Positions 1 to 10,663 of a DNA stretch of 64,000 nt are shown piece by piece. The position numbers were made by a program, and so were the translations under genes. Position 1 is the first letter of the stretch. Every line of letters starts with the position of its first letter. The stretch comes from Corallium rubrum. Its lineage: Eukaryota > Cnidaria > Anthozoa > Scleralcyonacea > Coralliidae. The notes beneath the pieces are model-generated. The model saw only the letters and a list, made by a program, of their open reading frames with translations, searched no databases and was not told the origin of the DNA. Location of the stretch: NCBI GenBank assembly GCA_964035015.1, contig OZ035997.1:68548067-68612066 (forward strand), read 5' to 3'.

Positions 1-420
1 ACGCGGTAAGAATTGTTGGACACTGGTGACTAGCGATGCAGAAAACTAAATCTGTCTATTATTTTTGCTTTCGTTTATTATGAAATGGAGCCTGCTCTAC
101 TTAAATTAAAAGAGAACAACGAAGAAAAGAATACAAACAGCCGGTTTAATATATCTCGAAGCGAAACCAGAGGACCTGAAGAAACCAAACGCCGTATGGT
201 AAACAAAACCTCGATCTGAATTGCAGTGTTTGTGGTCACTCAGTGGTCTCAAAATCATTCAACGGTAGGGGATTTGTGTTTTGTCCTTATGTCCTAAAAC
301 AATATACAGCTTCACGTTTTCGTGCTTTCCCTTTGCCCGTCCAAATTAACCATAAGTCAGCTTAACTAAAGCTAACTTAAAACACTATCTTAGGCTTATA
401 TCACCCTTATATTAACCGTG
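1..420. other. No gene seen; short blocks shared with 38.4-38.6 kb
   Basis: No convincing reading frame was found. Several short blocks between about 160 and 275 recur in the same order at 38475-38555, including GAAACCAAACGCCGTA, GCAGTGTTTG and CAACGGTA followed by a donor-like site. The two places may be decayed copies of one 5' exon or transposon end. Confidence 0.35.
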
Positions 421-740
421 CTGGACGTGCACTGCAAAAAATCCTGCGTAAAATTTACGCAAAATGTTGAGTAAAACGATGCACCCATAGTAACGCAAAA
501 TAAGGAGTAATACTTACACATATATCGCGAGTAAAACTTACTCATGCAATGTGCGTAAAAAACACTCATGCAATGTGCGTAAAAAATACTCATACAATGA
601 GTAAAACTTGCTCAAAAAAATGAGTAAACACGATGCACCCATAATAACGCAATATTTTGCGTAAAATAATAAGTTACTCAGGGTGTGAGTAAATTAAACA
701 CAGAATCAAAGTAAACATTGAAATTTACTCAGTGTGAGTA
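420..740. repeat. Imperfect GAGTAAA / TTTACTC-rich minisatellite-like block
   Basis: GAGTAAA, GTGCGTAAA and their reverse complements recur through this block. A 22-bp segment at 477-498 recurs with one change at 631-652. A roughly 24-bp unit repeats in tandem at about 539-600. The mix of direct and inverted motifs suggests a minisatellite or the remains of a foldback element. Confidence 0.55.
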
Positions 741-774
741 AAATGTGCATGAATATGGAAAAGCAGTCATCTTC

Positions 775-818
<44 letters not shown>
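775..818 (+). repeat. (CAA)n microsatellite
   Basis: About 14 uninterrupted ACA/CAA units. Confidence 0.95.
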
Positions 819-819
<1 letters not shown>

Positions 820-1107
820 TTATAATAAGAACATCTTTGATATCTAAAACATTAGAAACATATCTCTAAATGGACATAAAACCTTAGTTATTTATAAAAT
901 GCAACCTATGGCTGCAAAAAAATGTTTATCCTGAGATACCCTGTTGAACACAAAAAATACATTTTATATTTCCAAACATTCATGATTATTCTTGATTCTA
1001 TTTATACTTGCTAAAACTCATGCAGTCATTTATTCATGCAACACGTATCTCTCACATTGTTACACATTTGCTTGAAATATATAGAAAGTTCAGTATAGAA
1101 AGTTCAA

Positions 1108-1428
1108 CTAGTTTGATTTGCTGATCAAATTTAAGTTATTAACAAATGAAAGAACTGTAGATGGTAGCCTCTTGCCATCTTGAATTTGCAAAACACATTT
1201 TTGCAAAAACAAGCAGAAATTGTTTAGGGAACATGCATACTTAAACATGAACACATAATGGGCTGCCATATAGCCAATTGTGGCATCAAGTAGACCACCA
1301 TTAAATTCAGAAAGCACTTACTTTTCTGCAATGATTGCAACTTTGCAATCTTGCAGCACTCCTTTGACAATAATTACAGGGAAAGGTTGCTCCCTGCTCT
1401 CTGCAACATCTTGGAAACTCTCATCCTC
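1108..1428 (-). pseudogene. Minus-strand exon of unknown family with in-frame stop or splice site
   Basis: An AG acceptor precedes 1428. The frame reads EDESFQDVAESREQP, then VIIVKGVLQDC up to position 1322. It meets a TAA that overlaps a perfect GTAAGT donor and then continues in the same frame to 1108, through YYVF-like (HYVFMFKY) and KRLPSTVLSFV segments. Either the exon ends at 1322 and the rest is intron-retained coding sequence, or one nonsense change splits a single exon. It resembles the C-terminal part of uncharacterised invertebrate repeat proteins, but I cannot name it. It is likely the 3' part of the minus-strand gene whose exons continue to 6282. Confidence 0.4.
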
Positions 1429-1736
1429 CTGAAAGAATAATTAATTTAAACAGATTCAATTAATATCATAGAATTATGAAGTTTTAGTTGTGTAGTACAT
1501 AAGTATGAGTTTTAGTTGGGTATACAAGAAATATATATATATATATATATTATCATCAGGTACAGTACTAACATAACCAGGAATCTGAAGGAAAGAAGCA
1601 AAGAATGTTAAAATTAAGGTGGCTCCCTACAGTTTCTGTATTTACGTGCTATTTCATACGGTCATTACAGTGTATCTAATTTTGTTCACTGCTTTAAAAC
1701 ACTCGTTGGACAAATACAGGGCGAACATTTTCTATA

Positions 1737-1812
1737 TACCTATTATATACCTATATACCTATTATATACCTATTCTTATATACTTATTCTTATATACCTA
1801 TTTAACAATTAG
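1737..1812. repeat. TATACCTATTA minisatellite
   Basis: Variants of TATACCTAT(TA) repeat head to tail. An AT run also lies at about 1531-1551. Confidence 0.7.
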
Positions 1813-1869
1813 ATTATGAGTCTACTACAATAAGAGAAAGTGCATCGAAAAACTATAATAAATTCTTAC

Positions 1870-1952
1870 CGAAATAAAATCCACAAAAAGTTGGTGGCAG
1901 TGCTTTACTGACTTCTGTTGCAGTAGGAATGGCAGAACCATCATTGCAACTT
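1870..1952 (-). CDS. Short internal exon, unknown protein
   Basis: The exon is bounded by a TTGCAG acceptor and a GTAAGAA donor on the minus strand. It encodes EVAMMVLPFLLQQKSVKHCH followed by QLFVDFIS. It lies between the exons at 2833-3028 and 1322-1428 in the same orientation, so it is probably part of the same transcript. There is no recognisable domain. Confidence 0.45.
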
Positions 1953-1975
1953 CTGCAAGTTCATCCATATAATAT

Positions 1976-2054
1976 AATATAACATAACATGACATGACAT
2001 ATTGTATATACATGTAACATAACATAACATAACATAACATAACATAACATAACA
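1976..2054. repeat. (AACAT)n microsatellite
   Basis: Pentamer repeats AACAT with a few ATGAC variants. Confidence 0.9.
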
Positions 2055-2162
2055 TGCAGTCATGCATGCTTGTCAATATAATTAAGAGAAAATAGATGTT
2101 CTCTGAACAAGAATAATCTTAATTCAAGCTTTCAATTATGCTATGTCAAGTTTATGTAATTG

Positions 2163-2286
2163 TTAGGTTAGGTTAGGTTAGGTTAGGTTAGGTTAGGTTA
2201 GGTTAGGTTAGGTTAGGTTAGGTTAGGTTAGGTTAGGTTAGGTTAGGTTAGGTTAGGTTAGGTTAGGTTAGGTTAGGTTAGGTTAG
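2163..2286 (+). repeat. Interstitial (TTAGG)n array
   Basis: About 24 perfect tandem copies of TTAGG, then degenerate GTTATC-type units to about 2330. TTAGG is the arthropod telomere unit, while most other animals use TTAGGG. Here it is internal and is probably a pentameric microsatellite. Confidence 0.95.
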
Positions 2287-2565
2287 AGGTCAGGTTATTG
2301 TTATGTTATCTTATCGTTATGTTATCGTTATGTCTATTTTAATTGTTCAAGTCATTATTCAAATGATTATTAAATGTGTCAGATCCAAAACCAGAATCAT
2401 CATTCATGCAATATTTGGCATTTACAATTGATAACACACTACTGTATACTGTGGTCTACTGTACAGTAATATAATTGGACCTAGAGTATCAATGATCCAG
2501 TAAATTACATGTATTACTTGGGACACTGTCAGATTATATCAGTATTATATCAAGTATTCTGGTCT

Positions 2566-2826
2566 GTTACAGTTGATTTCGCATTACTTTACCGCCGTGT
2601 GTTGCGAAGTTCGTTGGGAAGTTCCGAAGTTCGTTCGGTAGTTCGGAATTACGTTGCCAAGGTTGAAAAATTATCCAATCAGATTGCGAGCTGTCGATCA
2701 AAACTTGTTATGATTGGATAATTTTTCAACCTTGGCAACGTAATTCCAAACTTCTGAACGAACTTCGGAACTTCCCAATGAACTTCGCAACACACGGCGG
2801 TAAAGTAATGTGAAATCAACTGTAAC
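2566..2826. mobile_element. Palindromic MITE with TCT target duplication
   Basis: The arms 2566-2686 and 2707-2826 are near-perfect reverse complements, starting GTTACAGTTGATTTC and ending GAAATCAACTGTAAC. TCT lies immediately outside both ends (2563-2565 and 2827-2829), consistent with a 3-bp target duplication. There is no coding capacity. It sits in the intron next to the donor of the 2833-3028 exon. Confidence 0.85.
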
Positions 2827-2832
2827 TCTTAC

Positions 2833-3028
2833 CAGCCGACTGTTCTTGTAGTTTTCCATCATCATCTTTCGCATCCAGAGTACTTAGAAAAGTATCCATC
2901 TCCTCTTGATTTTTCACCTTCTTTCTGGCAATTTCAATTATGCCACCAACCATCTGGGCAAAATTGGCCTTAAATGTGTCTTTTATGCTTGAATTTATTG
3001 CTAAAATTCGTTCAAACTCAGTAATCAT
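2833..3028 (-). CDS. Internal exon, coiled-coil-like segment
   Basis: A TTTCAG acceptor and a GTAAGA donor bound the exon. It begins MITEFERILAINSSIKDTFK and continues with a charged helical segment (KKVKNQEEMDTFLSTLDAKD). No family is recognised. It lies in line with the other minus-strand exons between 1.1 and 6.3 kb. The adjacent MITE has inserted almost exactly at the exon edge, but leaves the donor intact. Confidence 0.5.
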
Positions 3029-3086
3029 CTGAAATATAAAAAGAAATATAAACTGGTTTTAAATGTAAAATTTAACTGGCTTGTAA

Positions 3087-3121
<35 letters not shown>

Positions 3122-3194
3122 GTGTGGGTTTTGGTCTACGAAACGCAAAGAGTGCTCGATAACATATAGTCAGAGCAAATATAGATTTTCGCTT

Positions 3195-3345
3195 ACCTCA
3201 AAAGTCTGCAACAGGTTGTTTCATCTAAAAAAGAATCTTCAGGCAGAAGATTCTTTTTTAGATGAAACAGAAGATTCTCTTTTAGATGAAACAGAAGATT
3301 CTTTTTTAGATGAAACAGCCTGTTGCAGACTTTTGAGGTAAGCGA
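3195..3345. repeat. Inverted repeat with internal 33-36-bp tandem units
   Basis: A block at 3195-3237 (CTCAAAAGTCTGCAACAGG...) is repeated inverted at 3305-3343. Between them, units of AGATGAAACAGAAGATTC type occur three times. The structure can fold into a long hairpin. It borders the CATA microsatellite. Confidence 0.75.
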
Positions 3346-3347
3346 AA

Positions 3348-3620
3348 ACATACATACATACATACATACATACATACATACATACATACATACATACATA
3401 CATACATACATACATACATACATACATACATACATACATACATACATACATACATACATACATACATACATACATACATACATACATACATACATACATA
3501 CATACATACATACATACATACATACATACATACATACATACATACATACATACATACATACATACATACATACATACATACATACATACATACATACATA
3601 CATACATACATACATACACA
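3348..3620 (+). repeat. (CATA)n microsatellite, about 68 copies
   Basis: Perfect tetramer array. It ends in CACACA and sits directly inside the transposase-like exon that follows on the minus strand. The long MYVC and HTYI frames across it are artefacts. Confidence 0.98.
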
Positions 3621-4682
3621 CACAACACGACGTTTGACATCCTCAGCTAAAATGTTGATGAATTCATTTTGAGAGGCAGCAGATAAGTAATTCACAGAAT
3701 ATGGCTTCATATTTTCGTCTGATAACCAGAACTTTAAATGACTATTATGTCGGGCCACGAGATTTGTTATCTGGAGAAAATTTCCATCAGCATCTACATG
3801 GGTGCCTCTGAATGCCAGTTGTTGTCTTCCAAGTGTTCTAGCAATATCCAATAAAATCTTTATGATTTCCTGGTTTCGTAAGTTGTTTTCTTCCTCTTGA
3901 ATCTTGGCCGCCCTCAACTGCTTATTTAGCATAACATCGACATGTTTCATGTTGTGTGCAAACTGGGCAAGATCACTCAATGCAGCTTTATGTGCTTGGC
4001 TGGAGAAATGTTGCGCTAATTTTCCTTTCTTGTCTTTGCCGATGCTTTTCATTTTGTCCCATCCTTTAACGCCTCTAACCCAAGCATCAGAGGATTTCTC
4101 TCTTCCTGCTCCAGTCGGAAATAGACAACAAACGAAACACGAGGCTGTGTCTTCTTTCACACTACACTCCAGATGGGGAAATTCCTTAAACCACCCGCTC
4201 GAAAATCGGCACTGTTTTTTTGTTGAGATATCTGGGCTTTCTGGATAGCGCTTCAGCTTTGGTTGGTAGGGGCCATTCGCAATGATCGTTTGTTTCTGTT
4301 GGTCGCTTAATGTCCTTGGGCGGTCAGAAGGGTCCCGAAGAGAAGCAAAATCGTCGTCAACTTGTACCATGCCAATTTCTAAGTTACTTTCACGAATCTT
4401 TTGGAGCGTAGCTGTACAGTTTTTCTCTATATTTGTTGAAAGTTCTCTCACTTTTGAAACTGCCTCAAGTACATCTGTCAATAGTTCTTCAGGGTAAATA
4501 ACTTCGGATGAATATGCTTTGGTCATAATACTATCACACTGGTGAGTGTAATCTACTAATATCTTGATTTCTGCTGCATGGACTGTCTAAGGATCGTCTG
4601 GATTGTTTGAGATTTGTATATCAAGACCATCGTTTGCTTTACCTTCATTCATTTTAGTGGTTTCACTGACATCACAGTCAAT
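3621..4682 (-). pseudogene. hAT/ZMYM1-like TTF zinc-finger transposase fragment
   Basis: An acceptor lies at 4683-4684. The frame is open to 3621 except for one in-frame TAG at 4587-4589. After an acidic N-terminal part, a TTF-type zinc-binding region is visible: RFSSGWFKEFPHLE, then FVCCLFPTGAGREKSSDAW, WDKMKSIGKDKKGKLAQHF and SQAHKAALSDLAQF. A ZMYM1/DUF4371-like start follows (LGRQQLAFRGTHVDADGNF, SQNEFINILAEDVKRR). The frame then runs into the CATA microsatellite and never reaches the catalytic RNase H core, so this is a truncated copy. It belongs to the same broad family as the transposase at 16.8-19.2 kb but is clearly a different lineage. It could be a domesticated N-terminal gene, but the stop and truncation argue against that. 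Confidence 0.7.
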
Positions 4683-4943
4683 CTGTTGTTAATAAAAGAT
4701 CAGAGTCATAAGACTGAGCAATGATTAAAAAAAGAATGAGCTATACATGTAAGAAAAACCCAGCCTGAATGTGCTTTCAAATCTTGTTAATTTTTTATCT
4801 GTGTGAATGCTATACTTGTATGAAAGTTGTATCCTGGCAATAAAAAAATTGAAAACAACATTTGGAAATATTCCAACATTTGCAAATGTTCCAAGAAAGT
4901 TGCACCTATTACCAACTTCTATTACCAATTGAAATACAATCAC

Positions 4944-5138
4944 CTCTTCTTCCTCTAAAATTGAGAATATCCTATCAGTTGATGCTGGCTTGTTCACATC
5001 TTCACATGACAGTTTTACATCATCGTCATCAATTGTTTCATCATCATCATTTTCATCAATTGATTCGTCCTGAACACATTCATAGACTGATTCTCTATCT
5101 ACCGATTCTTGATCTTTATTAACATGTTCACCAACTCC
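4944..5138 (-). CDS. Acidic internal exon
   Basis: An ATATAG acceptor and a GTGATT donor bound this minus-strand exon. It begins GVGEHVNKDQESVDRESVYE and is very rich in Asp and Glu (ENDDDETIDDDDVKLSCED), ending STDRIFSILEEEE. It is in line with the zinc-finger exon upstream and the hAT-like exon downstream. The function is unknown; acidic linkers are common between the zinc finger and core of such proteins. Confidence 0.5.
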
Positions 5139-5505
5139 CTATATATGATGATGATATTAATATATTATGTATGAGTTTTTCAAAGTTATAAAAGAAACAA
5201 ATTGAACAGCTTAACAGTTGCATAAAATCTAGACTTGTCTTAAGTTTCACTTTATCATCATGTTGTTTAAATGACTACACATATCCAATAAGCTACACAT
5301 TGCTCAAACAAGTTTTGTATCACAATATAAGTCAACACTCAACATGTACATTTATATATTGTCCTTATGTAAAATCGTAACTCTTGTTAAAACCAGACAC
5401 ATTGTTCACCTATATATTTTGGAAAGAGGCAAGGAGCACACTATGGACCACTTATTTTTTAAACTTTTGAGACAAGACTTATTTGTTTATTTACAAACTA
5501 TTTAC

Positions 5506-5610
5506 CTTTTGTAATACGCCACTTTGGTTTTCAAAAACTGTGTCAAATGACCCTTTGAACAGGTGACTATTAACATTCTCAGAAACTGTAACTATTGGAA
5601 GTAAATCTTT
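5506..5610 (-). CDS. Short internal exon
   Basis: An ATTTCAG acceptor and a GTAAATAG donor bound 35 codons that read KDLLPIVTVSENVNSHLFKG then SFDTVFENQSGVLQK. No domain is recognised. Its spacing and strand fit the transcript running from 6282 toward 3.6 kb. Confidence 0.45.
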
Positions 5611-5785
5611 CTGAAATAACATGAAATTGATTAATAGCAGATTGCAATTTGCAAATAGCATCAAATTCAGTCGGTCAACATTTAATTAGAGCCTTCTAAA
5701 ATTCCAGGTAGTACAACTGTACAAATAGAGCATTTTCCTCTTTCCACTCGACTTTTCAGGGCCATCGGGGGAATTTTATTCTTAC

Positions 5786-5988
5786 CTTACCAAATTGAAG
5801 CGTTGTTTGAGCCGCTTCCACCACAACTTTTGAGGTACCAAGTTCCTTGTGCTTGTTTAAGTTATGCTTATCAAAGTTATCGCTGTTCATTTCTTTCCCA
5901 CATATTTTGCATATGACTTTACATCTGTACTGCCTTTTGCGCTGAGTTTTTAGCTTCTTTTGAGGGGGATCAGGGGCAATTTCTTTGC
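5786..5988 (-). CDS. C2H2-type zinc-finger exon
   Basis: The frame includes a basic stretch (PPQKKLKTQRKRQYRCKV), then CKICGKEMNSDNFDKHNLNK followed by HK, giving C-x2-C-x12-H-x4-H spacing. It ends at a GTAAGA donor (KVVVEAAQTTLQFGK). A single N-terminal finger of this kind is typical of transposase-derived proteins. The join to the exon at 6115-6282 does not keep frame with the acceptor I can see, so the exact 5' edge is uncertain. Confidence 0.55.
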
Positions 5989-6114
5989 CTAATCGAAGCC
6001 GGAAAAATATAAAAATTCTAATATCAAAATCAAAATAGCTACTCGATTGCTCGGTAGCATGTCACCGTGTTAAAAATAAAAGCAGTCAGCAGTGATACTG
6101 ATATTATAACTTAC

Positions 6115-6282
6115 CATCCATGGCATTTGCATATGCCCCACTTCGTGAACAGGCGAAAGGAAAGCTGGAAAGGTTGAAATCACTGATCCAAATCTGACAC
6201 AAATATGTCCATGACCGCCATTACCATAACACGTTTTGATTATTGAGCCTGTGTTATCCTCAAGTTTTTGTAAGTACTTCAT
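6115..6282 (-). CDS. Putative first exon of the minus-strand gene
   Basis: An ATG at 6282 opens MKYLQKLEDNTGSIIKTCYG, and the frame runs to MQMPWM at a strong GTAAGT donor. There is no signal peptide and no known domain. It is the most upstream exon I can support for the transcript whose other pieces lie at 5786-5988, 5506-5610, 4944-5138, 3621-4682 and perhaps 1.3-3.0 kb. The protein is unidentified. Confidence 0.4.
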
Positions 6283-6486
6283 TTATCCGTGATCAAAATA
6301 CATCATGACTCCCAAAACACACTAATTCCCGAGCCGCTCCGCTGAGGCAAGTTTCCTTCCCAGGCCTAAACAACAATATTCAATCAATCTTGCAATTCTC
6401 CAATACGGTGTTTTCGTTCTTTTTTACAAACTCAAAAGTAAGAAAAATTGCCCGACAAAAGTGCATTTCTGAACATTGGGGGGTGT

Positions 6487-6524
6487 CACACCCCCCCCCC
6501 CCCCACACACACACACCCCAGGAG
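6487..6524. repeat. Poly-C and (CA)n tract
   Basis: A C homopolymer of about 14 runs into CACACACACACACCCC. The neighbouring GGGGTGTCACACCC resembles the junk ends of invertebrate MITEs. Confidence 0.85.
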
Positions 6525-6847
6525 TTACGCCCCTGGTACTGTCTTATTTAAAATACTAGCCGAATCACAAAATGTTAGTGATATGCATTACACTTGAATG
6601 CCACTGACAGCATATTTATCACAGGTAAATGTTGTTTTGGAACACAGTGTTGATATTTATCTGGGGTGATTAATTCTTTGAAAGTTTTCGTGGTGATAAT
6701 GTAATATAGATTATTTTTGTGGAAACACCAGGAAAAATATTTATTTGGTAAGCTTTCGGCCTGCATCAACGGCTGAAATGCTATACATATTTTACATGTA
6801 GATTATTCTTGTAGAAACACCACGTACTGTATATGATCTGGGTTGAG

Positions 6848-7072
6848 TTGTACAAAGCCGATATAGCTTATCTAGTAGATAAGTTCTAGATAGCTAAAGA
6901 ACAACACTAATCATGCTTTGAACAACCTAATATAAAATTTTATCCACTGAATAGTTATGTACCTGATAGTGCTGTTCAGTGGGTAAAAGTTAAATTGGGT
7001 TGTTCAAAGCACCACTAGAGACTTCTCTAGCTAGGATTTATCCACCAGATAAGCTATCTGGGCTTCGTACAA
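6848..7072. mobile_element. Palindromic MITE
   Basis: The left half (TTGTACAAAGCC...ATAGCTTATCTAG...TTTGAACAACC...TTTTATCCACTGAA) is mirrored by the right half (TTCAGTGGGTAAAA...GGGTTGTTCAAA...AAGCTATCTGGGCTTCGTACAA) with scattered mismatches. There is no coding capacity. No clear target duplication was seen. Confidence 0.7.
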
Positions 7073-7218
7073 AAATCTGAATTTTACAAGTTCACCTCAT
7101 GTAAAACTTGGGGGCATGTTTATGATACTAATATATGCTGTTTTGGAAACAGCCAGTAAAGATGTATGTATAGTATATGTTCAATTTAGCAATATATGTA
7201 TAAAATGTCGGCGAAATC

Positions 7219-7424
7219 TTGAGTGAGTGAGTGAGTGAGTGAGTGAGTGAGTGAGTGAGTGAGTGAGTGAGTGAGTGAGTGAGTGAGTGAGTGAGTGAGT
7301 GAGTGAGTGAGTGAGTGAGTGAGTGAGTGAGTGAGTGAGTGAGTGAGTGAGTGAGTGAGTGAGTGAGTGAGTGAGTGAGTGAGTGAGTGAGTGAGTGAGT
7401 GAGTGAGTGAGTGAGTGAGTGAGT
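7219..7424 (+). repeat. (GTGA)n microsatellite, about 51 copies
   Basis: Perfect tetramer array. The LTHS frame across it is an artefact. Confidence 0.98.
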
Positions 7425-7439
7425 GTCTTTGACCTCACT

Positions 7440-7747
7440 TACGTCATACTCGTGCAGCCATCACCAGATATTCGACACGATCGCTATATAGTCGAGAAGA
7501 TCGCCATTGATCACCACGTGTTCGGAAAGTACTCGAGTTGTTTTCGTGGCCTCGTGGGGAATAAACTAAAGTGAATCTCGTCTTTGCATTTTGGTTGCTT
7601 TCGATGACAGTTTTGATTTTTGAAAAGTGTTATTTCTTTGCAAATATTTTCCTCTTGGAGCGGTTTCTGTCATTGATCAGTTTATACAAGGTAAGAAATA
7701 GTTTCAAAACTGTGACGTTGTTTGTGAAATTCATTACTAATTCATGA
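7440..7747. other. No gene recognised
   Basis: Mixed sequence with a possible donor (CAAG/GTAAGA at about 7688). This could be an untranslated first exon, but no frame supports it. Confidence 0.3.
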
Positions 7748-8047
7748 GTTTTGCAGCCAATCCAATTTCAGAAATTACGTCACATGTATACCCCTGTAAA
7801 CCCCATACAAACTAAAACCAATGATGCTAATTAGTTACAACCACTAGTGGATGTATACTCCTCTGATACAACCACTAGTGCTTGTAACTAATTAGCATCT
7901 CAATGTCCCAAAGGATTTTTACTATTTATTCATTTCACAAGTTGTTTACAACACTCGCGTCCTTGTTGTATTGAACATACAATCACTCGCCTTCGGCTCG
8001 TGATTGTATATTCAATACAACACGGCCGCTCGTGTTGTAAGCATTAC
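7748..8047. mobile_element. Dispersed palindromic repeat, copy 1
   Basis: It begins TTTGCAGCCAATCCAATTTC and ends CGGCCGCTCGTGTTGTAAGC. It contains two nested inverted repeats. The outer one uses CTAATTAGTTACAACCACTAG and its complement. The inner one is centred on AATCACTCGCCTTCGGCTCG, flanked by GTTGTATTGAA and its complement. A second copy, lacking about 60 bp of the first inverted repeat, lies at 46374-46622. It has no coding capacity and is best explained as a MITE-like family. Confidence 0.8.
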
Positions 8048-8049
8048 TT

Positions 8050-8742
8050 ATCTTATATACTATATACAAAATCTATAAATATTTGATCGGATCTCAAAGC
8101 AAACCTCGTACTTCGGTACTTATTAACCTATAGCAGTATTATAAATATTCAGCTTATAAAGTTTGCTAGAAGTTGGGCCTTCAACTGTGTCCTGTTTCAA
8201 AGCTCTTCTTCTTTTATCGAAGAAATTGTCATTGTTAATGATAAAATCGCTTTATGAGTTTCAGTTTAATTTTGGTTGAATTGTGTGTTGTGCTCACAGA
8301 CTCATCACTCGTGTTACTGCATGTACATGTATACACTATTAAGAGTGACAAATGTTAACCAACTTTGAGGTAGGTGTTTTGATATTGGATCAAACACAAC
8401 TTTCGAGTGTTTCAAAATCAAACAAATCAGGAAACGACTCAGTTGTCAAATGAATTAATATTTTAAGATAAAGTTCGAGGTAAAATTTGGCTTAATCTAT
8501 CCAAGTGTTTGATCACATATCAAACCTTTGTCTCACTTATGATTTTCCTAATATGTGTTTGGTTTATAAATTATTAATGATTTGGAGAAGTATATATCAC
8601 AGTGCCCTGTATTTACACTGTACACATGTGTATAAGAAATTTATGCTGACAAAATATCTTCGCTGTTATATTGACATTACAAAACCTTGATTTGGTGCTT
8701 TGTTTACTTGTTTTAGGTGTTGTTCAATATCTTGTATGAAAT
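8050..8742. other. Unique AT-rich sequence, no gene seen
   Basis: The only open frame (8505-8690) shows no conserved pattern. Confidence 0.4.
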
Positions 8743-8930
8743 TAAGGCCTGTTCCAAACGCCGCTCTTCTCGTGCGCCGAACCTAACTGTATTAGGTGCG
8801 ACATTGGAGCGACTGTAGAACGGCACTGATTCAAACGGCGAACTTAAGGCGCAAATATTAATGTAATCGAACGAAAATAGCCTGGGCCAAGTAGGAAGTT
8901 CGGGTTCGCGCGGGGAATCTAAATATCATA

Positions 8931-10663
8931 ATGGCGTATAACCGACGATTAATTCTCTTGACAGGGATATTTCGTGCAAACAGAAGACGTAGGATGTTAA
9001 ATCAAGCTTTATTGACGTGCCTTGCGGCTAGAAGAAAACGCGTATTGCTTTTAGTTGGTTTGTTGGGATTTTTATTGCTATCCAGTTGCAAAAATCAAGT
9101 TTATCAACGTTCATGCAGAAGATTGCAAAGGAATAACGGGTGGTGGGAGCGTGTATGGACCTCGTACACTGATGAACAATTCAAGAAAACGTTTCGAATA
9201 TCGAAAGACACCTTCAACTTTATCCTGAGCCGAATTCGAAAACACTTGGAACGCTGTACAGTAAATGAAGACCCAGTATCCCCTGAATGTAGACTTGGTA
9301 TTTGCCTCTATAGACTTGCAAGAGGTGACTACTATTATACCATTGCTGAAATGGTTGGACTGGGTGTATCCACGTCCACGCTATTGTTACCGAGGTAAAT
9401 AGATAGTATTAAATTATTGTTATTTGCTTAGTCGATCATTTAATCATCATTTATAATTATTTCCATCTAATTTTTGTAAATGTACAGGTTCGCGATATAC
9501 ATGAAAAAAAAATTCTGAATTCTGATTGGTTGAGAGTAATGCAACTTTGATGAAATACAGTGCAAATTTTTTAATTATTTAAATTTGTGCAAAAATCATT
9601 TTTGGCTACTACGAAAAATTCCTGCAGGTTATCATGTTCATGTAAACAATTAAGAAGTAATAGTATGATTTATAATGCAATTTGGAAAAAACATGCACTT
9701 GTGAGTTTTCCAAAGACCTTCAATAGCACTCATCCAATTTTAATTAGTCTTTGAAAAACTCACTTCTGCGTGTTTTTTTCAAAATGGCACTTGAAACCAT
9801 GCTATTACCTATACAACTATACTGATAAACCTGTATTTGTAGGTATGCCATGTAATGGTTGAGAATCTATGGCAAGAACATATTATGACATATATGCCAC
9901 AAGATCCTGACAGTTTTAAATCTAAAATGCAAGAAATGTATGATATGTGGCAGTTTCCCTTCTGCTGGGCTGCAGTGGATGGGTGTCACATCCCCATCAA
10001 GTGTCCCCCCCCCCGGAGGAGCTGAAGCTCGTAAAGAATACTATAACTATAAACACTTTTATTCAGTCATATTAATGGCCATGGTAGATTCCAAATATAG
10101 ATTTGTCTGGGGTAGTTGTGGCTTCCCAGGCAATTCTCACGATGCAATTATTTTGGAGTCAACAAGCATCTGGGCTAACCTTAAAAGACAATGGCTATAT
10201 TCCAAACATTGGTGAAAAAGTTGGGAATGTTAATATGTACCCCCACTACTTATTGCTGATTCAGCATTTAATGCAACCATGGTTACTAAAACCCTACACC
10301 CATGCAGTTTAAACAAAGATATTTTAACTACAGGTTGAGCAGGGCAAGAATGGTCGTAGAAAGAGCTTTTGGGCACTTAAAAGGAAGATGGAGAGTTCTT
10401 ATGAGAAAAATGAAAGCAGCCCCTCAGAAGTTAAAATGGCAACATTAGCATGCATGGTATTACACAACATTTGTATTGAAAAGGGAGAGAGAATTTCAAA
10501 TAATCTAGACCTTGCCATTGATCCATCCACAAATGAGATGCAGGGCTGGCAAAAAATTAGAGATGTATTACAAATGACAAGCTGTCAGAAGGTTAGGGAC
10601 ACTTGTGTCCAAGCAAGTAAAATCAGAGATGCTCTGTGTACAAAACTTTGGAGAGAGAAATAG
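8931..10663 (+). pseudogene. Harbinger (HARBI1-like) DDE transposase, frameshifted
   Basis: ATG at 8931 opens exon 1, which has a basic N-terminus and TYTDEQFKKTFR-like and RLARGDYYYTIAEMVGLGVS segments, to about 9390. After an intron carrying a MITE, the frame resumes near 9843 (MVENLWQEHI), then AAVDGCHIPIKCPP, the first catalytic Asp region. Next come GAEARKEYYNYKHFYSVILM, MVDSKYRFVWGSCGFPGNSH and DAIILEST, then IADSAF near 10260. The third acidic region, RARMVVERAFGHLKGRWRVL, lies near 10350, and MVLHNICIEKGER follows. Breaks: a 10-base C run near 10010 where nine would keep frame, a shift near 10175, and further shifts near 10300 and 10430. The protein would cut and join TIR ends in the nucleus. 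The splice join near 9390 is not clean. Confidence 0.88.
9500..9830. mobile_element. Inverted-repeat insertion in the transposase intron
   Basis: A block near 9664-9720 (TTTGGAAAAAACATGCACTT, GTGAGTTTTCCAAAGAC) is mirrored at 9750-9810 (GTCTTTGAAAAACTCAC, GTGTTTTTTTCAAAATGGC), with AATTTGTGCAAAAAT further out. This looks like a decayed MITE. The ends are not defined. Confidence 0.5.

Noticed and set aside
1825..2076. 83-codon minus-strand frame
   Set aside because: Its N-terminal half is AACAT repeat; only the spliced part 1870-1952 looks coding.
2163..2286. True chromosome end
   Set aside because: The TTAGG array is internal, with genes and unique sequence on both sides.
3193..3640. Long MYVC and HTYI reading frames on both strands
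   Set aside because: They are translations of the CATA tetramer, which has no stop in several frames.
7181..7438. LTHS-repeat reading frame
   Set aside because: It is the GTGA microsatellite; no start context or flanking coding sequence.
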